From contig CAJTYR010000001.1 in the NCBI GenBank assembly GCA_910584295.1, forward strand, positions 1 to 64,000: a DNA stretch of 64,000 nt. Reading direction: 5' to 3'. Positions 16,465 through 25,867 of this stretch are shown here, piece after piece. The DNA comes from an uncultured Christensenella sp. GTDB lineage: Bacteria; Bacillota; Clostridia; Christensenellales; UBA1242. Every line of letters starts with the position of its first letter. Position 1 is the stretch's first letter. Made by a program: the position numbers and the translations under genes. The notes under the pieces were generated by a model. That model worked only from the letters and a program-made list of their open reading frames with translations. It made no database searches and was not told the origin of the DNA.

Positions 16465-16700
16465 TTTATAAAAGCGATAATGAAAGACTAGTAAATGTGG
16501 AAAATCATTCAGAGAGCCTGTGGTTGCTGAAAAACAGGTATGAAAGACTGCATTGAATTCACTTTCTAGCTGAATTCTGAAAATTTAGTAGGAATCTCCG
16601 CAAGAGCAATGCGTAAATTGCAAATAAGTCATCGTTTTTGATGAGAAGTTAGGTGGTACCACGACTAAAAATCGTCCTAATATTAGGGCGATTATTTTTT
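16465..16700 (+). promoter_or_regulatory. T-box riboswitch controlling pheST
   Basis: The conserved T-box sequence AGGTGGTACCACG is at 16651-16663. It is followed by a terminator hairpin (AATCGTCCTAA and TTAGGGCGATT) with a T tract ending near 16700. The upstream 180 bases hold the stem I region, with GAATTC and TTTC triplets that can supply the Phe codon TTC as specifier; I could not fix which one is used. Uncharged tRNA-Phe would stabilise the antiterminator and switch on the synthetase genes. This element fills the 338-bp gap before pheS. Confidence 0.92.
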
Positions 16701-16712
16701 TAAGGAGAGATT

Positions 16713-17732
16713 ATGAGAGAAGAGCTTAACAAAATTCTTGCAGAAGGCACTGAAGAGATTACGTCAGCGACAGATTTGAAGTTGCTTGATGAAATAAGGG
16801 TGAAATATCTTGGAAAGGCAGGAAAACTTACTCAAATTTTGAGAGGAATGAAAGATGTATTGCCAGAGGAAAGAAGAGAAATTGGTTCTCTTGCCAACAA
16901 AGTTAGAGAGAAGATTGAAGCTTTTTTAACAGAAAAGCTTTGTAAGCTTGAAAATGATAAACTTCTTTCTGATATGGAGAAAGAAAAAATTGATATCACA
17001 GAGCCAAGTTCTGGTGTGAAGAGGGGGGCTTTGCATCCTTTGACACGTTTCAATAATAAATTTATTGATATATGTGTTGAAATGGGGTTTACTGTAATTC
17101 AAACACCTGAAATTGAAACTGATTATTACAACTTTGAAGCTTTGAATGTGCCTAAAAACCATCCAGCAAGAGATATGCAAGATTCATTGTATATCACAGA
17201 TTCAATTTTGATGAGAACTCACACATCGCCTGCTCAAGTTAGGGCTATGGAGACAATTAAGCCACCATTTAAAATTGTTTGTCCTGGGCGTGTTTATAGA
17301 AACGATAATGATAGTTCGCATTCTCCAATTTTCAATCAGTTTGAAGCTCTTGTAATTGATGAAAATATTGGGCTTAAAGATTTTATGATTATGGTGAAAG
17401 AAATGGCTGTGAGACTTTATGGAAAGGATGTTAAGATGAGGGTGAGGCCTTCATATTTCCCATTTACTGAGCCAAGTATTGAAATTGATGCAACTTGTCA
17501 AATTTGTGGGGGAAAAGGCTGTACGCTTTGTAAAGGCACGGGGTTTTCAGAATTCTTTGGTGGAGGAATTGTTAATCCTGCCATATTGGAAATGTCTGGA
17601 ATTGACAGTAGTAAGTATTCTGGCTTTGCGTTTGGTCCTGGAATTGACAGAAGTGTTATGATTACAAATAAAATTCCGAACATTAAATATTTGTTTAGAA
17701 ATGATGTTAGATTTTTGAACCAAATGAGATAA
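16713..17732 (+). CDS. pheS: Phenylalanyl-tRNA synthetase alpha subunit
   Basis: A 339-residue class II synthetase subunit. The N-terminal coiled coil (residues 1-85) binds tRNA. The catalytic domain contains motif 2 PGRVYRNDNDSSHSPIFNQFE near residue 190, split around the HSP triad, and motif 3 GFAFGPGIDRSVMI near 310. A CxxCxGxGC-type cluster (CQICGGKGCTLCKGTG) is present near residue 262, as in many Firmicutes PheS. It works as an alpha2-beta2 tetramer with PheT, encoded next. AAGGAG precedes the ATG. Confidence 0.97.
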   Translation: MREELNKILAEGTEEITSATDLKLLDEIRVKYLGKAGKLTQILRGMKDVLPEERREIGSLANKVREKIEAFLTEKLCKLENDKLLSDMEKEKIDITEPSSGVKRGALHPLTRFNNKFIDICVEMGFTVIQTPEIETDYYNFEALNVPKNHPARDMQDSLYITDSILMRTHTSPAQVRAMETIKPPFKIVCPGRVYRNDNDSSHSPIFNQFEALVIDENIGLKDFMIMVKEMAVRLYGKDVKMRVRPSYFPFTEPSIEIDATCQICGGKGCTLCKGTGFSEFFGGGIVNPAILEMSGIDSSKYSGFAFGPGIDRSVMITNKIPNIKYLFRNDVRFLNQMR

Positions 17733-17748
17733 ATGTGGTGATATGCAA

Positions 17749-17780
17749 TGCATAATACACTATATATTGAGTATTATGCA
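17749..17780. repeat. Dispersed palindromic element, perfect copy
   Basis: TGCATAATAC (17749-17758) and GTATTATGCA (17771-17780) are perfect 10-bp arms around a spacer that includes TATATATTG. It lies between pheS and pheT and could form an intercistronic hairpin in the operon mRNA. Confidence 0.65.
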
Positions 17781-17813
17781 ATATTTTAAAGAAAATGTAA
17801 ATGGAGATTAAAT

Positions 17814-20225
17814 ATGAAAGTAACATATAATTGGTTGAAAGATTTTGTTGATTTGAATGGTATTTCAGCAGAAGAAGTTGCACAAAAACTTACAGTTTCG
17901 GGCTTTGAAGTTGAAGATATTTTATATCAAAACAAATTTTTGCATGATGTCTATGTAGGGAATATTACAAAGATTGAGAGGCATCCAAATGCTGATAAGT
18001 TGGTTGTTTGTCAAGTTGATCTTGGTTGGAAGAAGGTGCAGATTATCACTTCAGCAACAAATGTGTTTGAAGGTGCAAATGTTCCGGTTTCTTTGGATGG
18101 TGCAGATCTTGCAAATGGAGTCAAAATAAAGCCTTCTGCCATGCGTGGTGTTGTAAGCGATGGAATGTTCTGTTCTGGTGAAGAACTCGGAATTGATGAA
18201 AATTATTTTGAGGGTGCTGGGATTAATGGCATTTTGATTTTGCCGAAAGATTTTGAAATTGGGGCAAAAATTGAAGATGCTTTGATGCTTAATGATGTTA
18301 TTTTCGATATTAATGTTACGCCAAATCGTCCTGATTGCAACAGTGTCGTTGGCATTGCAAGAGAACTTTGTGCAATGTTTGGAAAAACTTTTAAAGAAGT
18401 TGATGTCTCTTATAAAACTGTTGGTCAAAATGTTAAAGATTTTGTAAGTGTTGATGTTGAAACGAAAAACTGTCCAAGGTATATGGCGTCCTACATTAAA
18501 AACATCAAACTTGATAGATCTCCTTTGTGGATTAGAAGTAGATTGCAGGCGGTAGGTATTAAACCAATAAACAACATGGTTGATATCACTAACTTTGTTT
18601 TAATCGAGCAAGGACAACCAATGCATGCGTTTGATTATAGATATATCGATGGAAAAAAGATTGTTGTTAGGCAAGCCGTTAAGGGAGAAAGAATTGAAGT
18701 TTTGAATGGTAACGCGTATGAGCTTGACAAAGATGTTATGGTGATTGCTGATAAGGCAAAACCGGTTGTTATTGCTGGAGTGATTGGTGGAACAAATTCT
18801 TGTATTTGTGAAGATACGACAGAGACTGTTTTTGAGTGTGCTGTTTTTGATTTGAAGAGTGTGAGGCTTACTGCAAAGAAATTTGGGTTGAGAACGGACT
18901 CATCAGCCAGATATGAGAAAGGTGTTAATGTAAACTCACCAAGCATTGCTTTGAAGCGTGCTTTGAATTTGGTTTGTGCTTTGGACTGTGGAGATATTGT
19001 TGATGGAATGATTGATGTTGTCAACACGAACGCAAAACTTGAGTATTCTCAAGAGTTGACCCTTTCATATTCAAAAGTGCTTAAAATTTTGGGAGTCGAG
19101 GTTTCAAAAGATAAAGTTCTTCAAATTCTTAATGGTTTGGGGATTAAATCAACGATTTCGGGAGATGTTTTGAAATGTGTTCCTCCATTTTTGAGAGAAG
19201 ATATAAAAAATGAAAATGATATTGCTGAAGAAGTTATCAGAATTTATGGATATGATGTCTATAATGAGGTTGATGGAATTGCTTTTGAAAATTCAGCAAC
19301 AACAATTGGTGAATACCATCCAAGACTTGTGATGGAAAATAATTTCAAAAACATTCTTGTGGATGCAGGATTTTTTGAGACTTTGAATTATTCCCTTTAT
19401 TCTTCCTCTGCATGTGACAAATTGCTTATTCCTCAAGATGATGAAAGAAGAAAAGTGATTAAAATTGCAAATCCAATCAGTGAAGATTTGTCAACAGTTA
19501 GGACTGTTATGGCGCATGCGCTTTTGCTTGATATTTCCTATAATCTTTCAGTTGGAAATAAAGAATTGAAATTTTTTGAAACGGGAAAAGTATATTTGCC
19601 AAAGGCTTTGCCTCTTAATGAACTTCCACATGAAAATAATAGGCTGTCATTTGCTGTATGTGAAAACGGCTATGATTTCTTTAAACTTAAAGGTGTTGTT
19701 GAAAACCTGCTTGTTTTGACTTCTGCAGAATATTCTCTTGTACGCTCAACAGAAAGTTTTATGCATAGTGGTGTTAGCGCAGATATTATTTCTAAAGATG
19801 GTAAGAAGATTGGTTGTTTTGGCAAACTTCATAAAACTGTTCTGAAAAATTATGATATTTCTCAAGATGTTTATTATGGGGAATTGGATTGTGATTACCT
19901 TGTTTCTCTTCCTGAAAAGAAGTATGCGACGAAAGAAATTTCAAAGTATCAACCAGTTGAGAGAGATATTGCGATTGTTGTGGATGAAAAGGTTACAAAT
20001 GAAGAGATGATTGCTGCAATAAAATCTTCTTGTGGAAAAATTTTCTATGATGTGCAATTGTTTGATGTATATAGAAATGCATCTCTTGGGCAAGATAAAA
20101 AAAGTTTGGCATATAAGATTGTCTTCTTGTCGGATGAAAAGACTCTTACAACGGAAGAGATTAATTCTGTTATGAATAGAGTTCTTCGTAGTCTTGAATT
20201 TAGATATGGTGCAAAATTAAGATAA
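17814..20225 (+). CDS. pheT: Phenylalanyl-tRNA synthetase beta subunit
   Basis: An 803-residue subunit of normal length. Domains in order: an OB-fold tRNA-binding domain (residues about 40-150, with HPNADKLVVCQVD), the B3/B4 editing domain (residues 200-390, with TNFVLIEQGQPMHAFD), the B5 domain, the catalytic-like core, and the C-terminal ferredoxin-fold anticodon-binding domain (YQPVERDIAIVVDE). It is separated from pheS by 81 bp holding a palindromic repeat. Confidence 0.97.
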   Translation: MKVTYNWLKDFVDLNGISAEEVAQKLTVSGFEVEDILYQNKFLHDVYVGNITKIERHPNADKLVVCQVDLGWKKVQIITSATNVFEGANVPVSLDGADLANGVKIKPSAMRGVVSDGMFCSGEELGIDENYFEGAGINGILILPKDFEIGAKIEDALMLNDVIFDINVTPNRPDCNSVVGIARELCAMFGKTFKEVDVSYKTVGQNVKDFVSVDVETKNCPRYMASYIKNIKLDRSPLWIRSRLQAVGIKPINNMVDITNFVLIEQGQPMHAFDYRYIDGKKIVVRQAVKGERIEVLNGNAYELDKDVMVIADKAKPVVIAGVIGGTNSCICEDTTETVFECAVFDLKSVRLTAKKFGLRTDSSARYEKGVNVNSPSIALKRALNLVCALDCGDIVDGMIDVVNTNAKLEYSQELTLSYSKVLKILGVEVSKDKVLQILNGLGIKSTISGDVLKCVPPFLREDIKNENDIAEEVIRIYGYDVYNEVDGIAFENSATTIGEYHPRLVMENNFKNILVDAGFFETLNYSLYSSSACDKLLIPQDDERRKVIKIANPISEDLSTVRTVMAHALLLDISYNLSVGNKELKFFETGKVYLPKALPLNELPHENNRLSFAVCENGYDFFKLKGVVENLLVLTSAEYSLVRSTESFMHSGVSADIISKDGKKIGCFGKLHKTVLKNYDISQDVYYGELDCDYLVSLPEKKYATKEISKYQPVERDIAIVVDEKVTNEEMIAAIKSSCGKIFYDVQLFDVYRNASLGQDKKSLAYKIVFLSDEKTLTTEEINSVMNRVLRSLEFRYGAKLR

Positions 20226-20253
20226 AATTAATTTTGTTTGTTTAAGGTGATTT

Positions 20254-21375
20254 ATGATTTATTTGGATAATGCGGGGACGACAAAAATGTTTGAAGAATG
20301 TGTGCAAGTGCACAAGACTTTTTCATGTGACAATTTTTATAATCCTTCTGCATTGACAAATGAAGCGGTTGAAGTAGATAAATATATTAAAAAAGCCGAA
20401 AAATACTTTTTAAATAAGCTTGATGCATGTGATGGTAATGTTTTGTTTACTGGATGTGCTACGGAGAGTAATAATCTTGCAATTAAAGGTTCGGTGCGTT
20501 GTGGTGATTGGGAGTATGTTTTTTCGGTTGGTGAGCATCCATCAGTTTTTAATGTTGCAAAAAAGATGGAGCTGGATGGCTTGAAGGTGCATTTTGTTCC
20601 TTTGACAAAAAAAGGGCAGGTAAATTTGGTTGAGCTTGAAAAAGTCTTGTGCGAAAAAACAAGGCTTATAAGCATCATGCATGTGAGCAATGAAACCGGG
20701 GCAATAAATGACCTTGAAGAAATTTCAAAACTTAAACATAGATTGTGTCCTCGTGCAGTTTTTCATGTTGATGGGGTGCAAGGATTTATGAAAGTGCCAA
20801 TTTCATTGCGTAAAACAGAGGTTGATTTGTATTCTTTCAGTGCGCATAAAATTCATGGACCAAAGGGGGTTGCTGGACTTTACGTAAAAAACAAAGGTGC
20901 CCTAAAAGAATTGTTTCAAGGTGGTGGGCAACAATATGGTGTGCGATCTGGAACGGAAAATGTTTCAGGAGTTATGCAGTTTGTGAAGGCTGTTGAATTA
21001 ACGGATGAAAATGTGAATTTTGAGCATGTTAAAATGTTGAAAAGTCGATTTGTTGAATTGATTTGTTTTGAATGTGGGATTCGTTGTGTTGACTTTGGTG
21101 GATCGCCATACATATTAAATTTGATTTTTTCTGGTGTTAAAGGTGAAACGATGCTTCATGCATTGAATCAAGCTGGTGTGATTGTTGGCTTGGGAAGCGC
21201 TTGTTCTGCAAAAAAGGCGGGAAATCGAATCTTGGAAGAAATTGGAGTCTTTAAGGATGATATCATTTCAAGTGCTAGAGTAAGCTTTAATGCTTATCAG
21301 ACTCTTGATGAAATCGAAAAGGCTGCAACAATTATTATTGATGTATATAGAAATATAAGAGAAAGGGTGTCTTGA
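20254..21375 (+). CDS. Cysteine desulfurase, NifS/IscS-like, partner of ThiI
   Basis: A 373-residue PLP enzyme that removes sulfur from cysteine and carries it as a persulfide. The PLP lysine is in SFSAHKIHGPKG near residue 195 and the active cysteine in LGSACSAKKAG near residue 315. The gene stops one base before thiI, the same NifZ-ThiI pairing found in Bacillus and relatives that lack a rhodanese domain on ThiI. The likely role is therefore to supply sulfur for 4-thiouridine in tRNA. A second desulfurase (IscS type) lies at 45458. Confidence 0.92.
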   Translation: MIYLDNAGTTKMFEECVQVHKTFSCDNFYNPSALTNEAVEVDKYIKKAEKYFLNKLDACDGNVLFTGCATESNNLAIKGSVRCGDWEYVFSVGEHPSVFNVAKKMELDGLKVHFVPLTKKGQVNLVELEKVLCEKTRLISIMHVSNETGAINDLEEISKLKHRLCPRAVFHVDGVQGFMKVPISLRKTEVDLYSFSAHKIHGPKGVAGLYVKNKGALKELFQGGGQQYGVRSGTENVSGVMQFVKAVELTDENVNFEHVKMLKSRFVELICFECGIRCVDFGGSPYILNLIFSGVKGETMLHALNQAGVIVGLGSACSAKKAGNRILEEIGVFKDDIISSARVSFNAYQTLDEIEKAATIIIDVYRNIRERVS

Positions 21376-21376
21376 G

Positions 21377-22558
21377 ATGAAAAATGTTTTATTGTTGAAA
21401 TTTGGGGAGTTGTTTCTTAAAGGGAAAAATAGACATGAGTTTTTAAAACTTCTTATGAAAAATATTTCCAAAAAATTGAGTGGTCTAAAATTTAAGTTGG
21501 AAGAGACTCAAGGAAGGCTTATTGTTTCTGAATATGAAGAAGTTAAAGAAGAAGAGATTGTTGACAGGCTTCAAAAAGTTTTTGGGCTTATTGCAGTTAT
21601 GCCTGCACTTGAGTTTGAGACATCTATGGAAAATATTGAAGAAAGGGTAAGAGCTTTAGATTTGAGGGCTTACAAAACTTTCAAGGTTGAGTCAAAGCGT
21701 GCTGATAAAAAATTTCCAATGCAATCAATGGAACTTAATGCGCATATTGGTGGTGTTGTTTTGGATGTTTGTGACTGGCTGAAGGTTGATTTGTACAACC
21801 CAGAGGTGGTTATTAATATTGAAATAAGAACGAATGGCAGAACTTATCTATATAATAAGCTGTTGCAATGTGCTGGAGGGCTTCCGCTTGGAAGTGCTGG
21901 CAAGGGTTTGCTTTTGCTTTCTGGGGGGATTGATAGCCCTGTTGCTGGTTATTTGATGTCGAAGCGTGGACTTGAATTTGAGGCTGTACATTTTCATTCG
22001 TACCCATATACAAGTGTGCAAGCAAAAGAAAAGGTGTTTGAGCTTGCAAGAGAAATTTCTGAGTACTGCGGAAAAATTAAACTTCATGTAATTTCCTTTA
22101 CTGAAATTCAAGAACAAATTCATAGAAATTGTGATCCGGAATATATGATTACAATAATGCGTAGAATTATGATGCGTATTGCGGAAAGATTGTGTAATGT
22201 TAATGGTTTGGGGGCGATTATCACTGGAGAGAGCTTGGGACAGGTTGCTAGTCAAACGATGCAAAGTATGACTGTTACGAACGCTGTTGTTTCTCTTCCA
22301 GTGTTTAGACCAGTTCTTGCTTTTGACAAAGAAGAGATTATGGATGTTGCGAAAAGAATAAAAACATATGAGACGTCAATCTTGCCTTATGAAGATTGTT
22401 GCACGGTTTTCTTGCCTAAAAATCCTGTCATAAGACCAACAATTGTACGTGCTGAATATAATGAAAAATTTCTTGATATAGATGATTTGGTTTCGCAGGC
22501 GATTGCCAACGAGGAAATTGTTGTTATTGACTGCGATAAAGAGATATCATTAAACTAA
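21377..22558 (+). CDS. thiI: tRNA 4-thiouridine synthetase ThiI
   Basis: A 393-residue enzyme with an N-terminal ferredoxin-like and THUMP domain (residues about 1-165) and an adenylating PP-loop domain starting with LLLSGGIDSPVAGYLMSKRG near residue 180. It ends without the rhodanese domain found in the 480-residue enterobacterial enzyme, so sulfur should come from the adjacent desulfurase. The reaction makes 4-thiouridine at position 8 of tRNA. Confidence 0.95.
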   Translation: MKNVLLLKFGELFLKGKNRHEFLKLLMKNISKKLSGLKFKLEETQGRLIVSEYEEVKEEEIVDRLQKVFGLIAVMPALEFETSMENIEERVRALDLRAYKTFKVESKRADKKFPMQSMELNAHIGGVVLDVCDWLKVDLYNPEVVINIEIRTNGRTYLYNKLLQCAGGLPLGSAGKGLLLLSGGIDSPVAGYLMSKRGLEFEAVHFHSYPYTSVQAKEKVFELAREISEYCGKIKLHVISFTEIQEQIHRNCDPEYMITIMRRIMMRIAERLCNVNGLGAIITGESLGQVASQTMQSMTVTNAVVSLPVFRPVLAFDKEEIMDVAKRIKTYETSILPYEDCCTVFLPKNPVIRPTIVRAEYNEKFLDIDDLVSQAIANEEIVVIDCDKEISLN

Positions 22559-22600
22559 ATTTTCTGACATAAAACCTTGATTTGAAAGTGCTTGTGTTAT

Positions 22601-22628
22601 ATCATGGCTTCTGCCATGATTTTTTATT
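22601..22628 (+). terminator. Terminator of the nifS-thiI unit
   Basis: ATCATGGC, TTCT and GCCATGAT form an 8-bp stem followed by TTTTTATT. Confidence 0.85.
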
Positions 22629-22742
22629 GAGTGGCGCCTTTGATTTTTGTGATGGGTGGGGTATGGTTTATGCATACTCATTTATAATTATAGAATTTAA
22701 ATTAATAATTTTTCAATATTTGTAATTTATATAAAAAATGTG

Positions 22743-22834
22743 TGAATAATTATGCAAAAAACACTTGCATAATTATAAATTTTATTGTATAATAATCAAA
22801 AATGCATGAATAAACATAAATTTATATTTATGCA
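22743..22834 (+). promoter_or_regulatory. argR promoter with ARG-box-like operators
   Basis: TTGCAT (22765-22770) and TATAAT (22788-22793) are 17 bp apart. A close match to the ARG box, TGAATAATTATGCA, is at 22743-22756; TGCATAATTATAAA at 22766-22779 overlaps the -35 and spacer; further half-matching sites are at 22803-22816 and 22821-22834. This suggests that ArgR represses its own gene. A hairpin (GCTACA at 22841-22846 with TGTAGC at 22866-22871) lies just before the ribosome binding site. This covers the 330-bp gap between thiI and argR. Confidence 0.65.
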
Positions 22835-22888
22835 AAAATGGCTACATCGCCCTAAATTAGCGGTGTGTAGCGATTAAGGAGAGGAAGA

Positions 22889-23341
22889 ATGGCAAGAAGT
22901 TCTAGACAATCTAAGATTTTAGAATTGATTTCAACAAAAGAGATTGAAACACAAGAAGAGTTGGCAAGAGAACTCAAAAATGCAAACTTTGAGATTACTC
23001 AAGCAACTATTTCTCGTGATATCAAAGAACTTGGGTTGACAAAAATATTGAGCAGTTCAGGGAAATATAAATATGCCATTCTTGGATCTGAGACGCAGAT
23101 TGTTTCAAATAAGTACATAACAATCTTTAAGGAATGTGTGATTTCTGTGAAACCTGCATTGAATTTGGCTGTTGTAAAAACAATCAAAGGAATGGGTGCA
23201 AGTGTATGCTCGTTTGTTGACAAGCTTAATTTGTCAGAACTTATGGGTGTGACATATGGTGACGACACTGTTCTTTTGGTTTTTCCTTCAACAACTTATG
23301 CGACAGAAGCAGTTTCAACTTTGGGTCAACTCATGGCTTAA
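22889..23341 (+). CDS. argR: Arginine repressor
   Basis: A 150-residue regulator of normal length. The N-terminal winged helix contains the recognition region QATISRDIKELGL near residues 46-58. The C-terminal domain with VCSFVDKLNLSELMGVTYGDDTVLLV forms the hexamer core and binds arginine. It controls arginine biosynthesis and catabolism in Firmicutes, and its own promoter carries ARG-box-like sites. It precedes recN by 14 bp; the argR (ahrC)-recN pair is conserved in Firmicutes. Confidence 0.95.
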   Translation: MARSSRQSKILELISTKEIETQEELARELKNANFEITQATISRDIKELGLTKILSSSGKYKYAILGSETQIVSNKYITIFKECVISVKPALNLAVVKTIKGMGASVCSFVDKLNLSELMGVTYGDDTVLLVFPSTTYATEAVSTLGQLMA

Positions 23342-23355
23342 AGGGAGATTGAGAA

Positions 23356-25017
23356 ATGCTTTCTTCTTTAACTTTAAATAATGTTGCTTTGATAAAAAAG
23401 CAGATAATAGATTTTGAATTTGGTTTTAATTGTCTTCTTGGAAAATCTGGGGCTGGAAAAAGTATTATAATTGAAGCCCTATCTTTTTGTTTGGGTGCAA
23501 AGGCAGATAAGAGTTTGATTCGTTCTGGAGAACAGAACTTGAGGGTTGATGCCGTTTTTGTGGACAATTCAAAAGATTTGGAAGAATTTCTTAAAGAACA
23601 AGAAATTGAGTTTTCGGATGAGCTTATAATCACAAGGACATTGAATTCTGATGGAAAATCTTCTGTTAAAATCAATGGATTTCCCGCAACAATTAAAACC
23701 CTTCAAAGCTTGTCAGAAATTTTGATTGATTTTTGTGGTCAACATGAAAGTGTTGGGCTTTTAAATTCTGCAAATCATCTTCTTCTTTTGGATAAGTTTG
23801 CAGGGGAATCTTTAAATGAATCAAGGATTAAGGTTGCAGAATGCTTTTCTCAACTTTCTGATCTTAAAACTCAACTTGCGTCATTGGGCGGAGATGATGC
23901 TGAAAGAGAAAGAACAAAGGATATTTTAAAATTTCAAATTAAAGAGATTGAAGATGCTAATTTGGATTTGTGTGAGGAAGAAGAACTCAAAAGTCGTTTT
24001 GAATTTTTGAGTTCTTCTGAAAAAATATTTGAGAAGGTGTCAGATGCTTTGTTGAAACTTGATGAGCAGCGTGATAATGCATCCGCACTTATTTATGAGG
24101 CAAAAAGCTCTTTAAATTCTCTTTCTCAATTTCAAGATATTGATCAGTGTAAAAATAGATTGGAAAATTGTTATTATGAGGTAAGAGATATTTCCGAAAC
24201 TCTAAACTCAATAAAAGCCGAAACCGAGTTTGATCCAATTGAGCTTGAGCATATTGATGCAAGACTTGATTTAATTAAAAACTTAAAGAAAAAATATGGG
24301 AAGAATATTGAAGAGGTTTTAAATCATTTGCAAAAATGCAAGATGCAACTGGATGAACTTGAAAACAGTGAGTTTGTTATAGCAAAAATTAATAAACAAA
24401 TCGGTGAAACTCATGAAAATCTCGAAAGTGCTTGTCAAGAACTTCATTTGAAAAGAGAACAGGCTGCAGAAATCTTTGAGAAAAAGATTGTGGCAGAACT
24501 TGAAGAACTCGACATGAAAGGCACGATTTTTAAAGTTGATTTTCAAAAAACGGTGTATACAAAGAAGGGATTTGATGATGTCAAATTTATGTTTTCTGCA
24601 AACAAAGGACAAGATCTTAAAGATTTGAATAAGACTGCTTCTGGTGGAGAACTTTCAAGATTGCTTTTGGCATTTAAAAACACGATGTTGGACAAGGAAA
24701 GAGTTCAGACAATTGTCTTTGATGAAATTGATGCAGGAATCAGTGGGCAAACTGCTGGCAAACTGGCAGAAAAGATTTCAAACATTTCAAAATTTACTCA
24801 AGTATTATGCATAACACATACTCCACTTGTTGCTTCAAGGGCGAACTCTTATCTTTTGGTTGAAAAGAGCGTTGTTGGAGGGGAAACATTTTCAACTGTT
24901 AAGAGTCTTGATGATGATGGTGCGACGATTGAAGTTGCAAGATTGTTTGATGATGGGGATGAAATTTCAAAAACGGCTTTGGAGCATGCAAAAAAATTGT
25001 TTGATGAGAAAAGGTGA
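23356..25017 (+). CDS. recN: DNA repair protein RecN
   Basis: A 553-residue SMC-like ATPase that acts early at double-strand breaks. Walker A GKSGAGKSIIIEALSF is near residue 31, the long coiled coil spans about residues 150-370, the signature TASGGELSRLLLAFK is near 430 and Walker B VFDEIDAGISGQTAGKL near 455. Length matches the family. Overlapping start region with argR's end suggests one operon. The decamer GTATTATGCA, shared with the dispersed repeats, occurs inside the gene at 24802. Confidence 0.96.
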   Translation: MLSSLTLNNVALIKKQIIDFEFGFNCLLGKSGAGKSIIIEALSFCLGAKADKSLIRSGEQNLRVDAVFVDNSKDLEEFLKEQEIEFSDELIITRTLNSDGKSSVKINGFPATIKTLQSLSEILIDFCGQHESVGLLNSANHLLLLDKFAGESLNESRIKVAECFSQLSDLKTQLASLGGDDAERERTKDILKFQIKEIEDANLDLCEEEELKSRFEFLSSSEKIFEKVSDALLKLDEQRDNASALIYEAKSSLNSLSQFQDIDQCKNRLENCYYEVRDISETLNSIKAETEFDPIELEHIDARLDLIKNLKKKYGKNIEEVLNHLQKCKMQLDELENSEFVIAKINKQIGETHENLESACQELHLKREQAAEIFEKKIVAELEELDMKGTIFKVDFQKTVYTKKGFDDVKFMFSANKGQDLKDLNKTASGGELSRLLLAFKNTMLDKERVQTIVFDEIDAGISGQTAGKLAEKISNISKFTQVLCITHTPLVASRANSYLLVEKSVVGGETFSTVKSLDDDGATIEVARLFDDGDEISKTALEHAKKLFDEKR

Positions 25018-25097
25018 CAGGCTTTTGTTATCTTTTTTCTTTTCTATCATTATTTTAAATTTTTTTTCATAGGTATAAGACAAAAGGGGTTGTCTAT

Positions 25098-25712
25098 ATG
25101 CTTGAGTTTTTTGCGGATAATTTCTCTTGCTGTGTGTGGCTTGCCGTTTTATTAATTTCTCTTATTCCAACATTAGAGAGCAAAATTGCCATTCCATTTG
25201 GAATGTCGGTGCAGATTTTTGGTGATTTGGCATTAAGTCCTTATGTTGCTTGTCTTGTTGGATTGGTTGGCAGTCTTTTGCCATCAGTCTTTATCATTCT
25301 TTTGACAAGAAAATTGAAGAGTAAAACAACAGGTGTTGTTTCAGATAGATTATTTAATTTGGTAAAGCTTAAAGTTCATAAACATTTTGAAAAGTTTGAT
25401 CAAAAATCTACTTTAATCAAAAAATGTATCTATCTTGCAGGCTTTGTTGCAATCCCATTACCACTTACTGGCGTCTATACTGGAAGTATAGTTGCGGGAT
25501 TGTCAAATCTTAAAATTTGGCAAGGATTTTTATCGATTGTGATTGGAGAAGTTTTTGCTTGTGTGGGGATGACACTTTTGTGTGCATTATTTGAAAATTC
25601 TGCATTTTATATCTTTATGATGGCTTTGGCTTTTGTTGTTGTGTTAATTATTGCGAACCTGGTTATATGGTTATTTACAAAAATAGGTAAGAAGAAAAAA
25701 GAAGACAAGTGA
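25098..25712 (+). CDS. Small-multidrug-export family membrane protein
   Basis: A 204-residue integral membrane protein with about five hydrophobic segments. PTLESKIAIPFGMSV in the first third and CIYLAGFVAIPLPLTGVYTG near residue 115 are signature segments of the Sm_multidrug_ex (COG2426) family. The family name is historical and the substrate is not established. GGGG stands nine bases before the ATG; a terminator overlaps the stop codon. Confidence 0.8.
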   Translation: MLEFFADNFSCCVWLAVLLISLIPTLESKIAIPFGMSVQIFGDLALSPYVACLVGLVGSLLPSVFIILLTRKLKSKTTGVVSDRLFNLVKLKVHKHFEKFDQKSTLIKKCIYLAGFVAIPLPLTGVYTGSIVAGLSNLKIWQGFLSIVIGEVFACVGMTLLCALFENSAFYIFMMALAFVVVLIIANLVIWLFTKIGKKKKEDK

Positions 25713-25724
25713 TGTCTTCTTTTT
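25700..25724 (+). terminator. Terminator
   Basis: AGAAGAC, a short loop and GTCTTCT followed by T residues, overlapping the stop codon of the preceding gene. Confidence 0.75.
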
Positions 25725-25726
25725 AA

Positions 25727-25840
25727 TGATAAAAAAAGAAAAGAGATTTTCAAGATTGTTCCTCACGAACTAAATAAACCTCTTTTCGTTTTAAAGTTAA
25801 GCCGTTTTGTCTTAACTTATTCTTATTATATGTTGGCTTC
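25727..25840 (-). ncRNA. Structured 3' region / possible small RNA
   Basis: Read on the minus strand, AAGTTAAG and CTTAACTT form a perfect 8-bp hairpin. It is followed by a long stem GAAAAGAG...CTCTTTTC that encloses a second hairpin (GTTC-GTGAG-GAAC) and ends in a T tract. A single terminator would not need this much structure. It is either a structured 3' UTR of the PadR-fusion gene or a separate small RNA; I see no convincing promoter of its own. Confidence 0.35.
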
Positions 25841-25867
25841 AAAAAATTATACACAATTTCTCAAAAT

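Noticed and set aside
22559..22888. Hidden gene or tRNA in the 330-bp gap before argR
   Set aside because: No frame with a start and ribosome binding site and no cloverleaf was found; the gap holds a terminator, promoter, operator-like sites and a hairpin.
24802..24811. DNA-uptake sequence, because dprA and comM-like genes are present
   Set aside because: Uptake sequences are known from Pasteurellaceae and Neisseriaceae and occur hundreds of times; six decamers in 64 kb with mostly palindromic intergenic placement fit a repeat element better.
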